In this document: positions 28,059 through 36,500 of the stretch, in pieces | Layout of the letters: the number at the start of each line of letters is the position of its first letter | Position numbering within the stretch: the stretch's first letter is position 1 | DNA from: Acidobacteriota bacterium | Lineage (GTDB): Bacteria > Acidobacteriota > Terriglobia > Bryobacterales > Bryobacteraceae | Assembly: GCA_016215215.1 (NCBI GenBank) | Contig: JACRKW010000151.1 | Span: 1 to 53,563 of the forward strand | Direction of reading: 5' to 3' | Length of the DNA: 53,563 nucleotides | Position numbers and translations under genes: made by a program | The notes under the pieces: model-generated | What the model saw: the letters and a program-made list of their open reading frames with translations, nothing else | Told to the model about the DNA's origin: nothing | Database searches by the model: none

Positions 28059-30502
28059 AACGCATCCCACACCCCCCATCCACGCTCCGGGCGCGCCGCA
28101 GATTCCACAACCAGCGTCCTGCCGTCGCTTCGGACGGTCACTAATCCCTGTTCGTCCGTTCGCAGTACCATCGCGTGCAGTGACACCAGCGCGTCCAGCA
28201 CTTGTGCGTGAGGCAAACCGTAGGTGTTGTTCCAACCGGCGGAAATCAGCGCCACAGCCGGTCTGATCGCTGCCAGCAGTTCCGGAAACGATGAGCGCCG
28301 GCTGCCATGATGTGCCACCTTGAGCACATCCGCGCGGCTGATTGCGCCCTCCTCCAGCAGGCGGCGCTCCACGCCGCGCTCGATGTCGCCGGTCAGCAGG
28401 AACGTATGGCGCCCATGCCGCAGGCGCAGCACCAGAGAATCGTTGTTCTGCGCCCTGCCGCGCCAGAGCTGCCGCCGGGCCGGCGAAAGCACATACCATT
28501 CCAGCCCTCCCAGGTTCGGACGGTCGCCTTGCTTCAACACTCTCACCTGGATGTCCAGTGCGCGCGCCTTCCGTTCGATCCTTTGCCAAGCAGCCTGATC
28601 CGGAGCGAATCCCGTCCACAGTTCGCGCGGCCGGAAATTCTCCAACACTGCCGGGATTCCTGACGCGTGGTCGTCGTGCAAGTGGGTCACCACAACGACA
28701 TCCAGCCGGCGGATGCCCCTCGACCACAGGTAGGGCGACACCACGTCCTCACCGATGTCCAGGCTCGTTTCCTCATTCCGGCCGAAACGCGGCAGTCCGC
28801 CGCCATCCACCAGCGCCGTCGCGCCGTCCGGCAGCGCCAGCAGCAGACTCTCCCCCTGCCCCACGTCCAGCGCGGTGAGTTCCAGCGCTCCGCGGACATA
28901 CCGCGGCTCAAAGGGGTGCAGTATCACCAGCATCAGTGCCCCGGCGGCGGCCAAACCGGGCGCTGCCAGCCAGCGCCCACGGGGGATTCCTACAGCCAGC
29001 GCCAGCAGGGAGCCGGCCAGGAGCAGCGCCAGCCACAGGGGCGGATCGGGAACCCGCCAATCCGGCTCCAGGCGTGCGTGCCAGCGAGCGATCTCCTGGG
29101 AGCGGTCCAGCCACCAGCCCGCGACCCACGCCACCCAGCGCCAACCCGTGAAGACCGCCGCGAACCCAAACGGGATCGCCCCGGATAGCACAGGGACCGC
29201 CAGAATATTTGCCGTCAGGCCGGTGAGCGACAACCGGTGGAAGTACAGCGCCATAGGAAGCGCCAGCGTGGCCTGCACTACAAACGAGAGCCAAAACGCA
29301 TTCCAGGCGCCTTTCAAAAGGCCCAAGATCAGGGCCAGGCACCGCTCGCACCAACCCAGCGGCAACCGCAGCAGCATCTGCAGTGTTTCCGCCACCAGCC
29401 GCACCTCCACCTTCGTGGATTGAGCTTTCAGGCGAGAGTCCGCGCCGCTTCCGTGCCTTGAAACAAACGCGCCGATTGCCGCCACCGCCAGGAACGAAAG
29501 CTGGAAGCTGGCGTCGAACACCTGCTGCGGATCCGCCGCCAGGAACGCCAATGCCACGGCAGCCAGCAGATTCAGGATATTGGTCTGGCGGTAGTACAAC
29601 TTACCCACGGCGAACAGCCCAAAGCCCGCCGCTGCCCGCAATACCGGTGCGTCGCCGCCGGCCAGCAAGGCATATAGAATCGCCAGGGCCGCTCCCGCTA
29701 CGAGGATGGTCCGGACGCCGTAGCCGAAGTACCTTCGCCAAAGAAGGAAGACACCGCAGACCAGAGTGATGTGGCTTCCTGAGATCACCAGCGCGTGATA
29801 GGTGCCCGTGCGCCGGAAGTCCTCCACCCACGCCTTGCGGATCCCGCTCCGGTCGCCCAGCAGCAGGCCCCGCATCATGCTTCCGTGGTAGGTGTCACCC
29901 GGGTAGAGCGCATCGATGCGCGCCAATAGGCCCGTGCGCTGGCGCGCCAAGGCCCGTCGCCACCAAGATCCGCACTCCCCCGGCAACAGCCTCGGTTCAG
30001 TGCCACGCGCTGCCGTGGCGGTCCAGAAGACGCCGCGCCGCGCCATCCAGCCCTCCAGATCGAACGAGCCGGGGTTGTGGAATCCTCGGGTCTGCCGGAC
30101 CCGTGCAATCAACTCCACCCGCCGGCCGTACTGGAGGTCCTTTCCATCCCCCGGCGCCGCCACCTGCACCCGCGAACCGGGCTGCAATTCCAGCACGAAC
30201 CGTTGCAGGTCCCCCCTTTTTGCCGCCGTCTCCACGATGCAGCCTCGCAGCACGGTATCGGTAGGCATTTCAGGCCGGCGAAGTTGTCTGCGGGCCTCCA
30301 AGTCCAGCACCCCCACGAAGAGGACGCATGCCAGCCCGCCGCTCCAACCCGCTACCCGCATGCCGGCCCTGGCGCCCAGCACGCCAGTCAACGCGAATCC
30401 CGACGCGCACACAGCCGCCTCTGCCAGACTGAACTCAACGGCGCGCGCCAGGATGATTCCCGCGATGAACGCCGCCGCCACTGGGACCAGGGGATTGCGC
30501 AT
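28055..30502 (-). CDS. comEC: ComEC/Rec2 DNA-uptake channel
   Basis: An 815-residue (from ATG 30502) competence protein that carries single-stranded DNA across the inner membrane during natural transformation. It has an N-terminal hydrophobic region, an OB-like periplasmic domain (about residues 60-150), the Competence membrane core with the conserved GTYHALVISGSHITLV segment, and a C-terminal metallo-beta-lactamase-like domain with THLHDDHASG (HxHxDH) and a later VAHHGSRRS motif. All three parts are present, so the gene looks complete. An upstream GTG at 30559 would add 19 residues; the ATG at 30502 (MRNPLVPVAAAFIAG) fits better as the membrane entry. No other com or pil genes are in the window. 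Confidence 0.93.
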   Translation of the reverse strand: MRNPLVPVAAAFIAGIILARAVEFSLAEAAVCASGFALTGVLGARAGMRVAGWSGGLACVLFVGVLDLEARRQLRRPEMPTDTVLRGCIVETAAKRGDLQRFVLELQPGSRVQVAAPGDGKDLQYGRRVELIARVRQTRGFHNPGSFDLEGWMARRGVFWTATAARGTEPRLLPGECGSWWRRALARQRTGLLARIDALYPGDTYHGSMMRGLLLGDRSGIRKAWVEDFRRTGTYHALVISGSHITLVCGVFLLWRRYFGYGVRTILVAGAALAILYALLAGGDAPVLRAAAGFGLFAVGKLYYRQTNILNLLAAVALAFLAADPQQVFDASFQLSFLAVAAIGAFVSRHGSGADSRLKAQSTKVEVRLVAETLQMLLRLPLGWCERCLALILGLLKGAWNAFWLSFVVQATLALPMALYFHRLSLTGLTANILAVPVLSGAIPFGFAAVFTGWRWVAWVAGWWLDRSQEIARWHARLEPDWRVPDPPLWLALLLAGSLLALAVGIPRGRWLAAPGLAAAGALMLVILHPFEPRYVRGALELTALDVGQGESLLLALPDGATALVDGGGLPRFGRNEETSLDIGEDVVSPYLWSRGIRRLDVVVVTHLHDDHASGIPAVLENFRPRELWTGFAPDQAAWQRIERKARALDIQVRVLKQGDRPNLGGLEWYVLSPARRQLWRGRAQNNDSLVLRLRHGRHTFLLTGDIERGVERRLLEEGAISRADVLKVAHHGSRRSSFPELLAAIRPAVALISAGWNNTYGLPHAQVLDALVSLHAMVLRTDEQGLVTVRSDGRTLVVESAARPERGWGVWDAF

Positions 30503-30572
30503 GGCGGGCCGTAGGAGTAGTAGTGGCCGCGCCTCTGAGATTCTCTCCCGTCCCCGCACGGGGACCCGCTTT

Positions 30573-30737
30573 TCAGGCTTCCAGGTCTTCCAGTGGTTTC
30601 TTTTTGTGACGCGGCGGCCGTAGCGCTTTCGGCGTGATCACCTGGCCGGGCTTCACCGTGCCAACCACGCCCCGGGCGCGCCTCCGCGCTTTCAGCGAGG
30701 CATCTTCCTTGATTTCCAATGGCTTTAGTTTCCTCAT
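30573..30737 (-). CDS. Small basic hypothetical protein
   Basis: A 54-residue, strongly basic protein (KARRRARG, RPPRHKKKPLE) with no membrane segment. I do not recognise a family. It lies just upstream of comEC on the same strand. ATG 30737 is chosen; a GTG at 30764 would add nine residues. Coding is inferred from the dense Lys/Arg pattern and the ordered repeat of Pro/Lys, not from homology. Confidence 0.5.
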   Translation of the reverse strand: MRKLKPLEIKEDASLKARRRARGVVGTVKPGQVITPKALRPPRHKKKPLEDLEA

Positions 30738-30776
30738 CGAAACCGTCCCGGGAGCCTGATTCACCCCATACCCGGC

Positions 30777-30806
30777 TTGACGCCCCTTTTCGCCGCTACC
30801 TACAAT
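30777..30806 (+). promoter_or_regulatory. Sigma-70-type promoter of tatA
   Basis: TTGACG (30777-30782), an 18-bp spacer and TACAAT (30801-30806) match the vegetative consensus at five of six bases each. Transcription would start near 30813, giving a leader of about 17 nt that contains AAGGAGG (30819-30825). This is the best promoter match I found in the window. Confidence 0.7.
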
Positions 30807-30829
30807 GTTAGTGGATAGAAGGAGGCCCT

Positions 30830-31000
30830 GTGCGGTCTATTGGCATTCCTGAGTTGCTAATCATTCTGGGCGTCGCCGTCCTGCTGTTCGGCGGGAAGAA
30901 GATCCCGGAATTGGCAAAAGGCCTCGGAGAGGGGATCAAGAACTTCAAGCATGCCTTGAAGGAAGAAGAGACCAAGCCGGAAGAGAAGAAACAGGCCTAG
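30830..31000 (+). CDS. tatA: Twin-arginine translocase subunit TatA/TatB
   Basis: A 56-residue protein starting at GTG 30830, with AAGGAGG 4 nt upstream. The N-terminal transmembrane helix ([15 protein letters not shown]), the Phe-Gly hinge [16 protein letters not shown] and an amphipathic helix ([12 protein letters not shown]) define TatA; the short Lys/Glu tail also fits TatA better than TatB. It forms the pore for folded-protein export, consistent with the several Tat-type signals in this window. TatC is not nearby. Confidence 0.92.
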   Translation: MRSIGIPELLIILGVAVLLFGGKKIPELAKGLGEGIKNFKHALKEEETKPEEKKQA

Positions 31001-31084
31001 GGCCAGCTCTTTCCTTTGTCTTGCTTCCCCGCAATGCCGCCCGCAAGTTGAGCGGTGATCCTTCCACAGTCTCCACAACCTGCA

Positions 31085-31153
31085 AAGCCCCGGATTCCGA
31101 GCGGATCCCGGGGCTTCGCACAACGCCACGAAGCCCCAGTTCTGCACCGGGGC
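31085..31153. terminator. Two hairpins between tatA and HU
   Basis: AAGCCCCGG (31085-31093) pairs with CCGGGGCTT (31108-31116), and GCCCC (31133-31137) with GGGGC (31149-31153). Both lie between the convergent tatA and HU genes. Neither has a clear T-tract, so they may act as a weak bidirectional terminator or as a 3'-end stabiliser. Confidence 0.5.
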
Positions 31154-31184
31154 CTCGCGGACTAACCTCAAACTGAGCTGCTGG

Positions 31185-31490
31185 CTACTTCTTCTTCGGC
31201 GGAACGATGGCGTCCTTCAGTGCCTTCGCCAGCGTCAACTTCACTACCTTCTTGGCCGGGATCTTGATGGCCGCGCCGGTCGCCGGGTTGCGCCCCATGC
31301 GAGCCTTCCGCTCCACCTTCTTCAGCCGGCCGATTCCCGGCAGCACGCACAGGCCGACCTTCTTGGTCTGCGCAATCGCGATCTCCACGTACTTGTCGAG
31401 AACCGCCTTGGACTGCTTGTTGGAAATCCCGCATGCGGCGGCGATCTCTTTGACCAACTGAGTCTGGGTCATCTTCTTCGCTTCGGCCAT
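31185..31490 (-). CDS. hup: HU-family nucleoid DNA-binding protein
   Basis: A 101-residue HU/IHF-type protein. The dimer core (TQTQLVKEIAAACGIS, KAVLDKYVEIAIAQ) is followed by the arm motif GRNPATGAAIKIPA, which contains the DNA-intercalating Pro. A basic tail ends in PPKKK. The open frame runs upstream to 31610, but ATG 31490 with AGGAGG 5 nt before it is clearly the start. It bends and compacts DNA and is expected to be highly expressed. Slightly longer than E. coli HU because of the Lys-rich C terminus. Confidence 0.95.
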   Translation of the reverse strand: MAEAKKMTQTQLVKEIAAACGISNKQSKAVLDKYVEIAIAQTKKVGLCVLPGIGRLKKVERKARMGRNPATGAAIKIPAKKVVKLTLAKALKDAIVPPKKK

Positions 31491-31808
31491 AGAGCCTCCT
31501 AGACTAAATCTCGCGTTGGGCACCCCCGCCTCCAACCGGATGCGGACGGCTGAACGTATAAAACAGAACCCTACGAGTTTGTTCGAAGAGCCTGTTCGCA
31601 GATCAATCATAAGGGAATCTGCGCCGCCGTGTAAAGGGCGAACCTGCGAGAATCCCTTGTTTCTTGGGCTTTTCGGCCCCAGAACAGCCTCTCAGGGCTT
31701 TGCCGGGCCTCAATATGCCGCCCCGGACGGCTTGGCGGTATACCTGTAGCCGTGATACTGTACTCTTAACTATCGCTCATCAGCTTCGATCCAGGCGAAA
31801 GCAGCAGT
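31491..31808. other. Divergent intergenic region, HU and sigma factor
   Basis: This 318-bp gap lies between HU (minus) and the sigma-factor gene (plus). Near 31556-31566 the minus strand reads GTTTTATACGT, a possible -10 for HU about 65 bp before its start. On the plus strand a candidate sigma promoter is annotated separately at 31732-31759. No RNA gene or open frame of interest was found. Confidence 0.4.
31732..31759 (+). promoter_or_regulatory. Candidate promoter for the sigma-factor operon
   Basis: TTGGCG (31732-31737) and GATACT (31754-31759) are 16 bp apart, about 50 bp before the sigma-factor start. Each matches four of six consensus bases. It is a modest match. Confidence 0.3.
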
Positions 31809-32366
31809 ATGACATGGCCTTGGAAAAAAGCGGAGAGCTGGTCGGCCTCGGCGGAGGGTGAACCGCAGGCGCCCAGCCCCGCCGCGTCTTCGCCCGTCCA
31901 AACCGACATCCTGTCGATCTACGACAGCCATGCGCCGGAGTTGCTGCGTCTTGCCTTCGCCGCCACCGGCAGCAAGGACGCCGCCAGGGAGGCGCTTCAC
32001 GACGCGTTCATCGCACTGCTGGCCAAGCTGCGAGCCGGCGAAAGTGTCGGCAGCCCCCGTGAGTTCCTCTACCAGGCTCTTCGGGACTCACTGGCACTGA
32101 GGACTCCGCAGGGCGGCTCTCTCCAACCGGCCGCCGAGCCTGCTTCCGTCAGCCCTGACTATGACGCCCCGCTTCGCGCCGCCGACATCCGGCGCCGCCT
32201 CAGGCGCATCGCCTCGCCGCGTGAACTCGAGATGATCCAACTGCGGACGCAGGGATTGTCTTACTATGAGATTGCGAGGCTGCTTCAGATTACGCCCGGA
32301 ACGGTCGCCAGTACGCTGGCGCGCGTGTTTCGCAAGATCAGGAAGGCCTTCACGGAGGAGTCCTGA
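31809..32366 (+). CDS. ECF-type RNA polymerase sigma factor
   Basis: A 185-residue sigma-70-family protein of extracytoplasmic-function size. After a Pro/Ala/Ser-rich ~30-residue N terminus, a region-2-like helix pair (LSIYDSHAPELLRLAFAA, REALHDAFIALLAKL) is followed by a linker and a clear region 4 helix-turn-helix (SPRELEMIQLRTQGLSYYE, LLQITPGTVASTLAR). It would redirect RNA polymerase to a small regulon. The stop overlaps the next start (TGATG), so it is co-translated with a zinc anti-sigma. No strong Shine-Dalgarno is seen. Confidence 0.88.
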   Translation: MTWPWKKAESWSASAEGEPQAPSPAASSPVQTDILSIYDSHAPELLRLAFAATGSKDAAREALHDAFIALLAKLRAGESVGSPREFLYQALRDSLALRTPQGGSLQPAAEPASVSPDYDAPLRAADIRRRLRRIASPRELEMIQLRTQGLSYYEIARLLQITPGTVASTLARVFRKIRKAFTEES

Positions 32367-32821
32367 TGGGTTCTTGGCTGTCCAACTTGGTCAGTTGGCC
32401 ACATCCCAGCGTGGACCGCCTTACAGCGTTCAAGGATGGCGAACTGACCCCGGATGCGGCCCAACTTGTCGCTTCGCATCTGGAGAGGTGTCCCGCCTGT
32501 CGCGGCCATGTCGAGAGGCAGGAGGAAGTTGAGGAGCTTTTTCGCCAGACCACTCCCTCGCTTGGCGACGACGAACTCGACCGCGAGCTCGCCAGGGCAA
32601 GATCGGCTCTGGAGCGTTCAGCCACAGGCTCAGCCATCCTTGAGCAATCTCCGTTCTCCCCGGCGTGCCCCCGCGAACTGGTGGAGCGCCTTTTCGGAAT
32701 TCGTGTGGCGGAGCGCCTCCGTCGATTTGATTCGAAAGCCCGTTTGGACTCCCCAGTAACTTGTGAACGTCTCGTATTCGCCTTCCTTGGTATGAAGATG
32801 GGCACAGGACCTCTCTCTTGA
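32366..32821 (+). CDS. Zinc-binding anti-sigma factor (zf-HC2), soluble
   Basis: A 151-residue protein with the ZAS/zf-HC2 signature: an upstream His and HLERCPAC (H-x3-C-x2-C, about residues 38-45). It should bind and silence the sigma factor encoded immediately before it; the start overlaps the sigma stop by one base. Unlike most anti-sigmas of this type, no transmembrane helix is visible, so it would act in the cytoplasm, perhaps as a redox or metal sensor. The C-terminal ~50 residues contain two further Cys but no recognised domain. Confidence 0.8.
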   Translation: MGSWLSNLVSWPHPSVDRLTAFKDGELTPDAAQLVASHLERCPACRGHVERQEEVEELFRQTTPSLGDDELDRELARARSALERSATGSAILEQSPFSPACPRELVERLFGIRVAERLRRFDSKARLDSPVTCERLVFAFLGMKMGTGPLS

Positions 32822-32887
32822 TAGCCCGCTCCATCGCGCACTGCGCGCCACTTCTGCAGGAGTCGCGGGTTGCATTGAGGAAGAGGA

Positions 32888-33814
32888 ATGAGTTTGTTCT
32901 CGCCATTGCTGGCAGACCGGAGGGCCTATCCCTTCTGGATCCTCGTGCTGTCGGCGGTGCACATGATCGTAGGCCTGTTGGCATGGCTGGTTTGGATCCA
33001 AACCGGTGATCCCCACGCTGTGGACCTCTTCTTCCAGGTGCCGGGGCCGCTGTACTTCGTGCTGGCTGCCGTACTGCAAACCTCACTTGCCTTCCGCGCT
33101 TGGCGCAGTTTCGCCGCCGACCAGCCCATGTGGACAGCCTGGGCGTGCCTGACACTCGCTGGGGTCAGCCGCCTGACGGGTGATCTCATCGCCCAGGTGT
33201 TCTCTGCCGCCACGCCCCTCAACCCCTTCCCGCAATACGCCGCAAACGCGAACCTGCATGAGATCGGCCTGACCTTCGCTGGACCCGTCCATTTGCTGTT
33301 CCTGCTCCTTGGCTGCCGGGTCGCCATACAGGTCCACCGGTCGGTCGGCTGGCGATCGAGGCTCCGACCTTCGGACTACCTCTTCGCCACCCCCATCGCC
33401 ATGCATGTCCTGAAACAGGTGTGGGATCTCTTCGTCCTCTATCCAGGCGAGTTCAGCCTGCCCATGCGCATCATCCGCTGGCTCACCGATCCGTTGCTGC
33501 TCATTCTGTTCCTGGTTGCGCTAGTCCTGTGGCGCACGACTCGAGAGCACTCCGGAGGTCTGGTCGGCCTATGCTGGGGCTTTTACGCCGCCGGCGTCTT
33601 CTTCACCGCCATGGGAGACGTGGCTCTGTGGGCCGTGGAGAGCAGCGTTGTTCATTGGATTCCTGCCTCCTTCATCAGTTGGTACATTTGGTTTCCTGCC
33701 TCTGCAGCCTTCGCGCTGGCTCCCGCCTGCCAGGTGGAAGCGTTGCGCGTCCTCTCCCGCCTGCCTCAAGCGCCTGCGGCCAACGGCGGTCTTCTCAACC
33801 CCGAAACGCCATAG
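32888..33814 (+). CDS. Polytopic membrane protein, unknown
   Basis: A 308-residue protein with about eight hydrophobic segments (for example FWILVLSAVHMIVGLLAWLV, VHLLFLLLGCRVAI, LLLILFLVALVLW). I recognise no family. ATG 32888 follows GAGGAAGAGG at good distance. It lies 66 bp after the anti-sigma on the same strand and may be part of that unit, possibly as the membrane signal input that the soluble anti-sigma lacks; that is speculation. Its 3' end overlaps convergent cobA by 20 bases. Confidence 0.75.
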   Translation: MSLFSPLLADRRAYPFWILVLSAVHMIVGLLAWLVWIQTGDPHAVDLFFQVPGPLYFVLAAVLQTSLAFRAWRSFAADQPMWTAWACLTLAGVSRLTGDLIAQVFSAATPLNPFPQYAANANLHEIGLTFAGPVHLLFLLLGCRVAIQVHRSVGWRSRLRPSDYLFATPIAMHVLKQVWDLFVLYPGEFSLPMRIIRWLTDPLLLILFLVALVLWRTTREHSGGLVGLCWGFYAAGVFFTAMGDVALWAVESSVVHWIPASFISWYIWFPASAAFALAPACQVEALRVLSRLPQAPAANGGLLNPETP

Positions 33815-34538
33815 CAGGGCCGTTGGCCTCTTTCAGCCCGGACTGCCTGAGCCGCACCACCTCGCCGATCACAATCACCGCCGGCGCGCTCACTTCCACG
33901 CCAGCCAACTCTGCCAACGTCGTCTCCACAACGCGCTCCCTCTCCGTCGTTCCATTCTCGATCACCGCCACCGGTGTGCTGGAGTCCTTGCCCAGCCGTA
34001 TCAAGCACGACGCAATCTCCTCCCGTTGCCCTACGCCCATCAGAATCACCAGGGTGTCGACCCCAACGTAGGCCGCCCATTCCTGGCAACTCCCGGGCTT
34101 GCGATGACCGGCGATCACCGAGAAGCCGCCCGCTACCCCGCGATAGGTCACCGGGATTCCCGCCAGCGCGGGTACGGCCACCGCCGAGCTGACCCCCGGG
34201 GTCACCTCCACATCCCAACCTCGCTCCACGAGCCAGGCCCACTCCTCCGCGCCCCGCCCGAATACCATCGGATCGCCGCCCTTCAGCCGCACCACCACGT
34301 CGTGCCGCCGTGCGCAGTCCTCCAGCAGTCCAAGGATCCGTGCCTGGATCTCCTCCTGCCGCCCCTCTTCCTTCCCCACATCGTGCATCTCCGCGCCCGG
34401 CCTCACCAATTCCAGGACCTCGCTGGAAACCAGCCGGTCATACAGAACCGCATCGGCTGCCGCCAGCAACCGCGCCGCGCCCACCGTCAATAGGTCAGCA
34501 CGTCCCGGCCCTGCTCCGACAATGTGGACTATCCCCAC
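33795..34538 (-). CDS. cobA: Uroporphyrinogen-III C-methyltransferase
   Basis: A 247-residue SUMT that methylates uroporphyrinogen III twice with SAM to give precorrin-2, the route to siroheme. Visible family motifs are VGAGPGRADLLTV, LYDRLVS, RLKGGDPMVFGRG and the TPGVSSAVAVPALAGIPVT region. It starts at GTG 34538 and overlaps the sulfite reductase gene by 10 bases, so it supplies the siroheme cofactor for that enzyme. No fused CysG dehydrogenase/ferrochelatase domain is present. Confidence 0.93.
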   Translation of the reverse strand: MGIVHIVGAGPGRADLLTVGAARLLAAADAVLYDRLVSSEVLELVRPGAEMHDVGKEEGRQEEIQARILGLLEDCARRHDVVVRLKGGDPMVFGRGAEEWAWLVERGWDVEVTPGVSSAVAVPALAGIPVTYRGVAGGFSVIAGHRKPGSCQEWAAYVGVDTLVILMGVGQREEIASCLIRLGKDSSTPVAVIENGTTERERVVETTLAELAGVEVSAPAVIVIGEVVRLRQSGLKEANGPAMAFRG

Positions 34539-36175
34539 TCGAGTTGCCTCTCACACCAGTCGCCGAAGGCCTCCCCGGAGGCCCGCTCCGAAGCGTACCG
34601 GCCGAATAGAGGCCGCAGCGCTTCGCCCAACCCGGCGAGCGGCACAAGGCGCTTCCAGGCCCGCGCCAGCCGGTCCGCCCGCGGCGATCCCCCCAGGTAG
34701 ATCGTGTACAATCCCACGCTCTCGCCCACGATCCCGATTTCGGCCGTATACGGCCGTGCGCATCCATTCGGACAGCCCGTCATCCGGACGTGCACAATCT
34801 GCCTGTCTAGGCCTACCGTGTCCAGCTCTTTCTGCAAGTCATCAGCTACCTGCGGCAATACCCGTTCGCTCTCCGTGATCGCCTGCCCGCATGTCGGCAG
34901 TGAAACGCAAGCCATCGAATGCCGCAATACCGGCGGCAATTCCATCGGCATCGGGACGCCGTGCCGCCGCAGGATTTCCCCGACCACCGTTCGGCCCTCG
35001 GAGCTGAGCCCGGCCAGCAACAGGTTTTGTTGCACGGTAAATCGCACCTCGCACCCTGTCGCCTTCACCGCGTCGCACACTGCCTGCCGTACCCCGCCCT
35101 TCAAACGCCCGCTGACCACCCGCAGCCCGAAGAACCAGCGCTCCTCTCCCTGCCGGTGCCAGCCCAGGTAATCCTCCTGCCGCCGCCATGTCAACTCGCG
35201 GGGCGGGGCCAGCCTCCACCCGATTCTCGCCTCCAGTTCCCCCCGGAACCACTCAACGCCCCGTTCGTCCAACACGTACTTCAGCCGCGCCAACCGCCTG
35301 TTCTCCCGGTTCCCGAAATCGCGGTGGATCGCTACCGCCGCCTTCGCTACTGCAAGCACCAGTTCCTCCGACGCGCCAATGAACCCGACCGGGTCCGCCA
35401 TCCGTGGATGGCTCCCCTTCACACCGTTGGACTGCCCCATCCCGCCGCCCGCCAGCACAGTGAAGCCTGCCAGAACCCCGCCCTCATAGTGCGGCACAAA
35501 GCCCAGGTCGTTGGAGTAGATGTCGATCAGGTTCTCGCCCTCGAAGGTGAAAGCGATCTTGAATTTCCGCGGCAGGTAGGTCGCGCCGTAGAGCGGCTCT
35601 TCCTCTTCGCCGGACGTGAGCGAGGCCGCCTTCTCTCCGTCCAGCCAAATCTCGGCGTAGGCGCCTGTCCGTGGCTTCAGCGACTCCCGTACGCGCCTGG
35701 CCAGCGCCAGCAGGTCGCCCCGTTCGGCGCTCTCCACCGGGGTCGTGTCGCACGTCACGTTCCGCACCACGTCGCCGCAGGCGGCCAGGGTCGACAGGCC
35801 CGCCCCGTTCACCGCCGAGATCAGCGCCTTCAGATTCCGCTTGCCCACATAGTGGTACTGCACGTCCTGGCGCGACGTCACCCGCAGGCTCCCGTCGCCG
35901 GCGCTGTCGGCCAGCGCGTCCAGCGTCAAGTACTGCTCAGCCGATACGACTCCGCCGGCGATGCCCACCCGCACCATGGAGCTGTAGACCTTCTCCGGAC
36001 TCGCCTTTCGCAGGTCCCGGTCGTCCTGCTGGTAAATCCCGTGGAACTTCAGCAATCCGTTGGCGGTCCGCGAGAACACGTCCGTGTCGTTCCGCATTTC
36101 CTCGGCCAGCGGACCACGCAAGTAGTTGCTGCTCGACTTTAGTCCCTCGGCCGCGGAAGGCTTTTGAGGAGGCAT
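34529..36175 (-). CDS. Siroheme assimilatory sulfite/nitrite reductase
   Basis: A 548-residue (from ATG 36175) siroheme-[4Fe-4S] reductase. The four cluster/siroheme cysteines are visible as ACVSLPTC and TGCPNGCARPY (C426, C432, C471, C475 in the longer GTG-started form). The N-terminal half carries RVTSRQDVQYHYV and the two ferredoxin-like repeats typical of the NirA/Sir/CysI family. It reduces sulfite to sulfide, or nitrite to ammonia, in six electrons. Motifs alone do not settle which; the family overlap is known. Adjacent cobA supplies siroheme. GTG 36184 is an alternative start, but the promoter geometry favours ATG 36175. Confidence 0.88.
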   Translation of the reverse strand: MPPQKPSAAEGLKSSSNYLRGPLAEEMRNDTDVFSRTANGLLKFHGIYQQDDRDLRKASPEKVYSSMVRVGIAGGVVSAEQYLTLDALADSAGDGSLRVTSRQDVQYHYVGKRNLKALISAVNGAGLSTLAACGDVVRNVTCDTTPVESAERGDLLALARRVRESLKPRTGAYAEIWLDGEKAASLTSGEEEEPLYGATYLPRKFKIAFTFEGENLIDIYSNDLGFVPHYEGGVLAGFTVLAGGGMGQSNGVKGSHPRMADPVGFIGASEELVLAVAKAAVAIHRDFGNRENRRLARLKYVLDERGVEWFRGELEARIGWRLAPPRELTWRRQEDYLGWHRQGEERWFFGLRVVSGRLKGGVRQAVCDAVKATGCEVRFTVQQNLLLAGLSSEGRTVVGEILRRHGVPMPMELPPVLRHSMACVSLPTCGQAITESERVLPQVADDLQKELDTVGLDRQIVHVRMTGCPNGCARPYTAEIGIVGESVGLYTIYLGGSPRADRLARAWKRLVPLAGLGEALRPLFGRYASERASGEAFGDWCERQLEWG

Positions 36176-36216
36176 AGTATACACACAGTGTACTTGAAGG
36201 CCTAAATCCCTATCAA
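36176..36216 (-). promoter_or_regulatory. Promoter and overlapping palindrome of the reductase gene
   Basis: On the minus strand TTGATA (36216-36211), an 18-bp spacer and TACACT (36192-36187) form a good promoter. The 19-bp imperfect palindrome AGTATAC-ACACA-GTGTACT (36176-36194) covers the -10 and runs to the ATG. The predicted transcript would have a leader of only a few bases, with no Shine-Dalgarno. A repressor bound here would block polymerase; the regulator is not in the window. Confidence 0.5.
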
Positions 36217-36217
36217 G

Positions 36218-36490
36218 TTACTTCAGATTCTCGGCGTCGGTCTTTTCCTGCTCTTCGCTAGTCGGCGCCTGCCGCCGTTTGAAAAACAACTCTGGCGATC
36301 TGACCCAAGTCCCGATCAGGACTCCGAACACCACCCCCAGGGAGAGAAGTGTTGCGGCGGAGCCCACCACCAGGAAGTCCGTCTCCGTGTGCGGCCCAGG
36401 CAACACTTGCAGTCCAATGGCGACCGTCGCGCCGAACACAATGGCGGCGCCGCAGATGAGCATGGCCCAACGGCCGGTGGTACTTCCCAT
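36218..36490 (-). CDS. Small two-helix membrane protein
   Basis: A 90-residue protein with two hydrophobic segments (MLICGAAIVFGATVAIGLQV, LLSLGVVFGVLIGTWV) and a charged C terminus. No recognised family. It starts 10 bp after the stop of the Cys-rich protein gene, so the two may be co-transcribed. Function unknown. Confidence 0.6.
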   Translation of the reverse strand: MGSTTGRWAMLICGAAIVFGATVAIGLQVLPGPHTETDFLVVGSAATLLSLGVVFGVLIGTWVRSPELFFKRRQAPTSEEQEKTDAENLK

Positions 36491-36500
36491 GGAATTGATT

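Noticed and set aside
34919-36142. 407-codon plus-strand frame
   Set aside because: Antisense shadow of the siroheme reductase gene.
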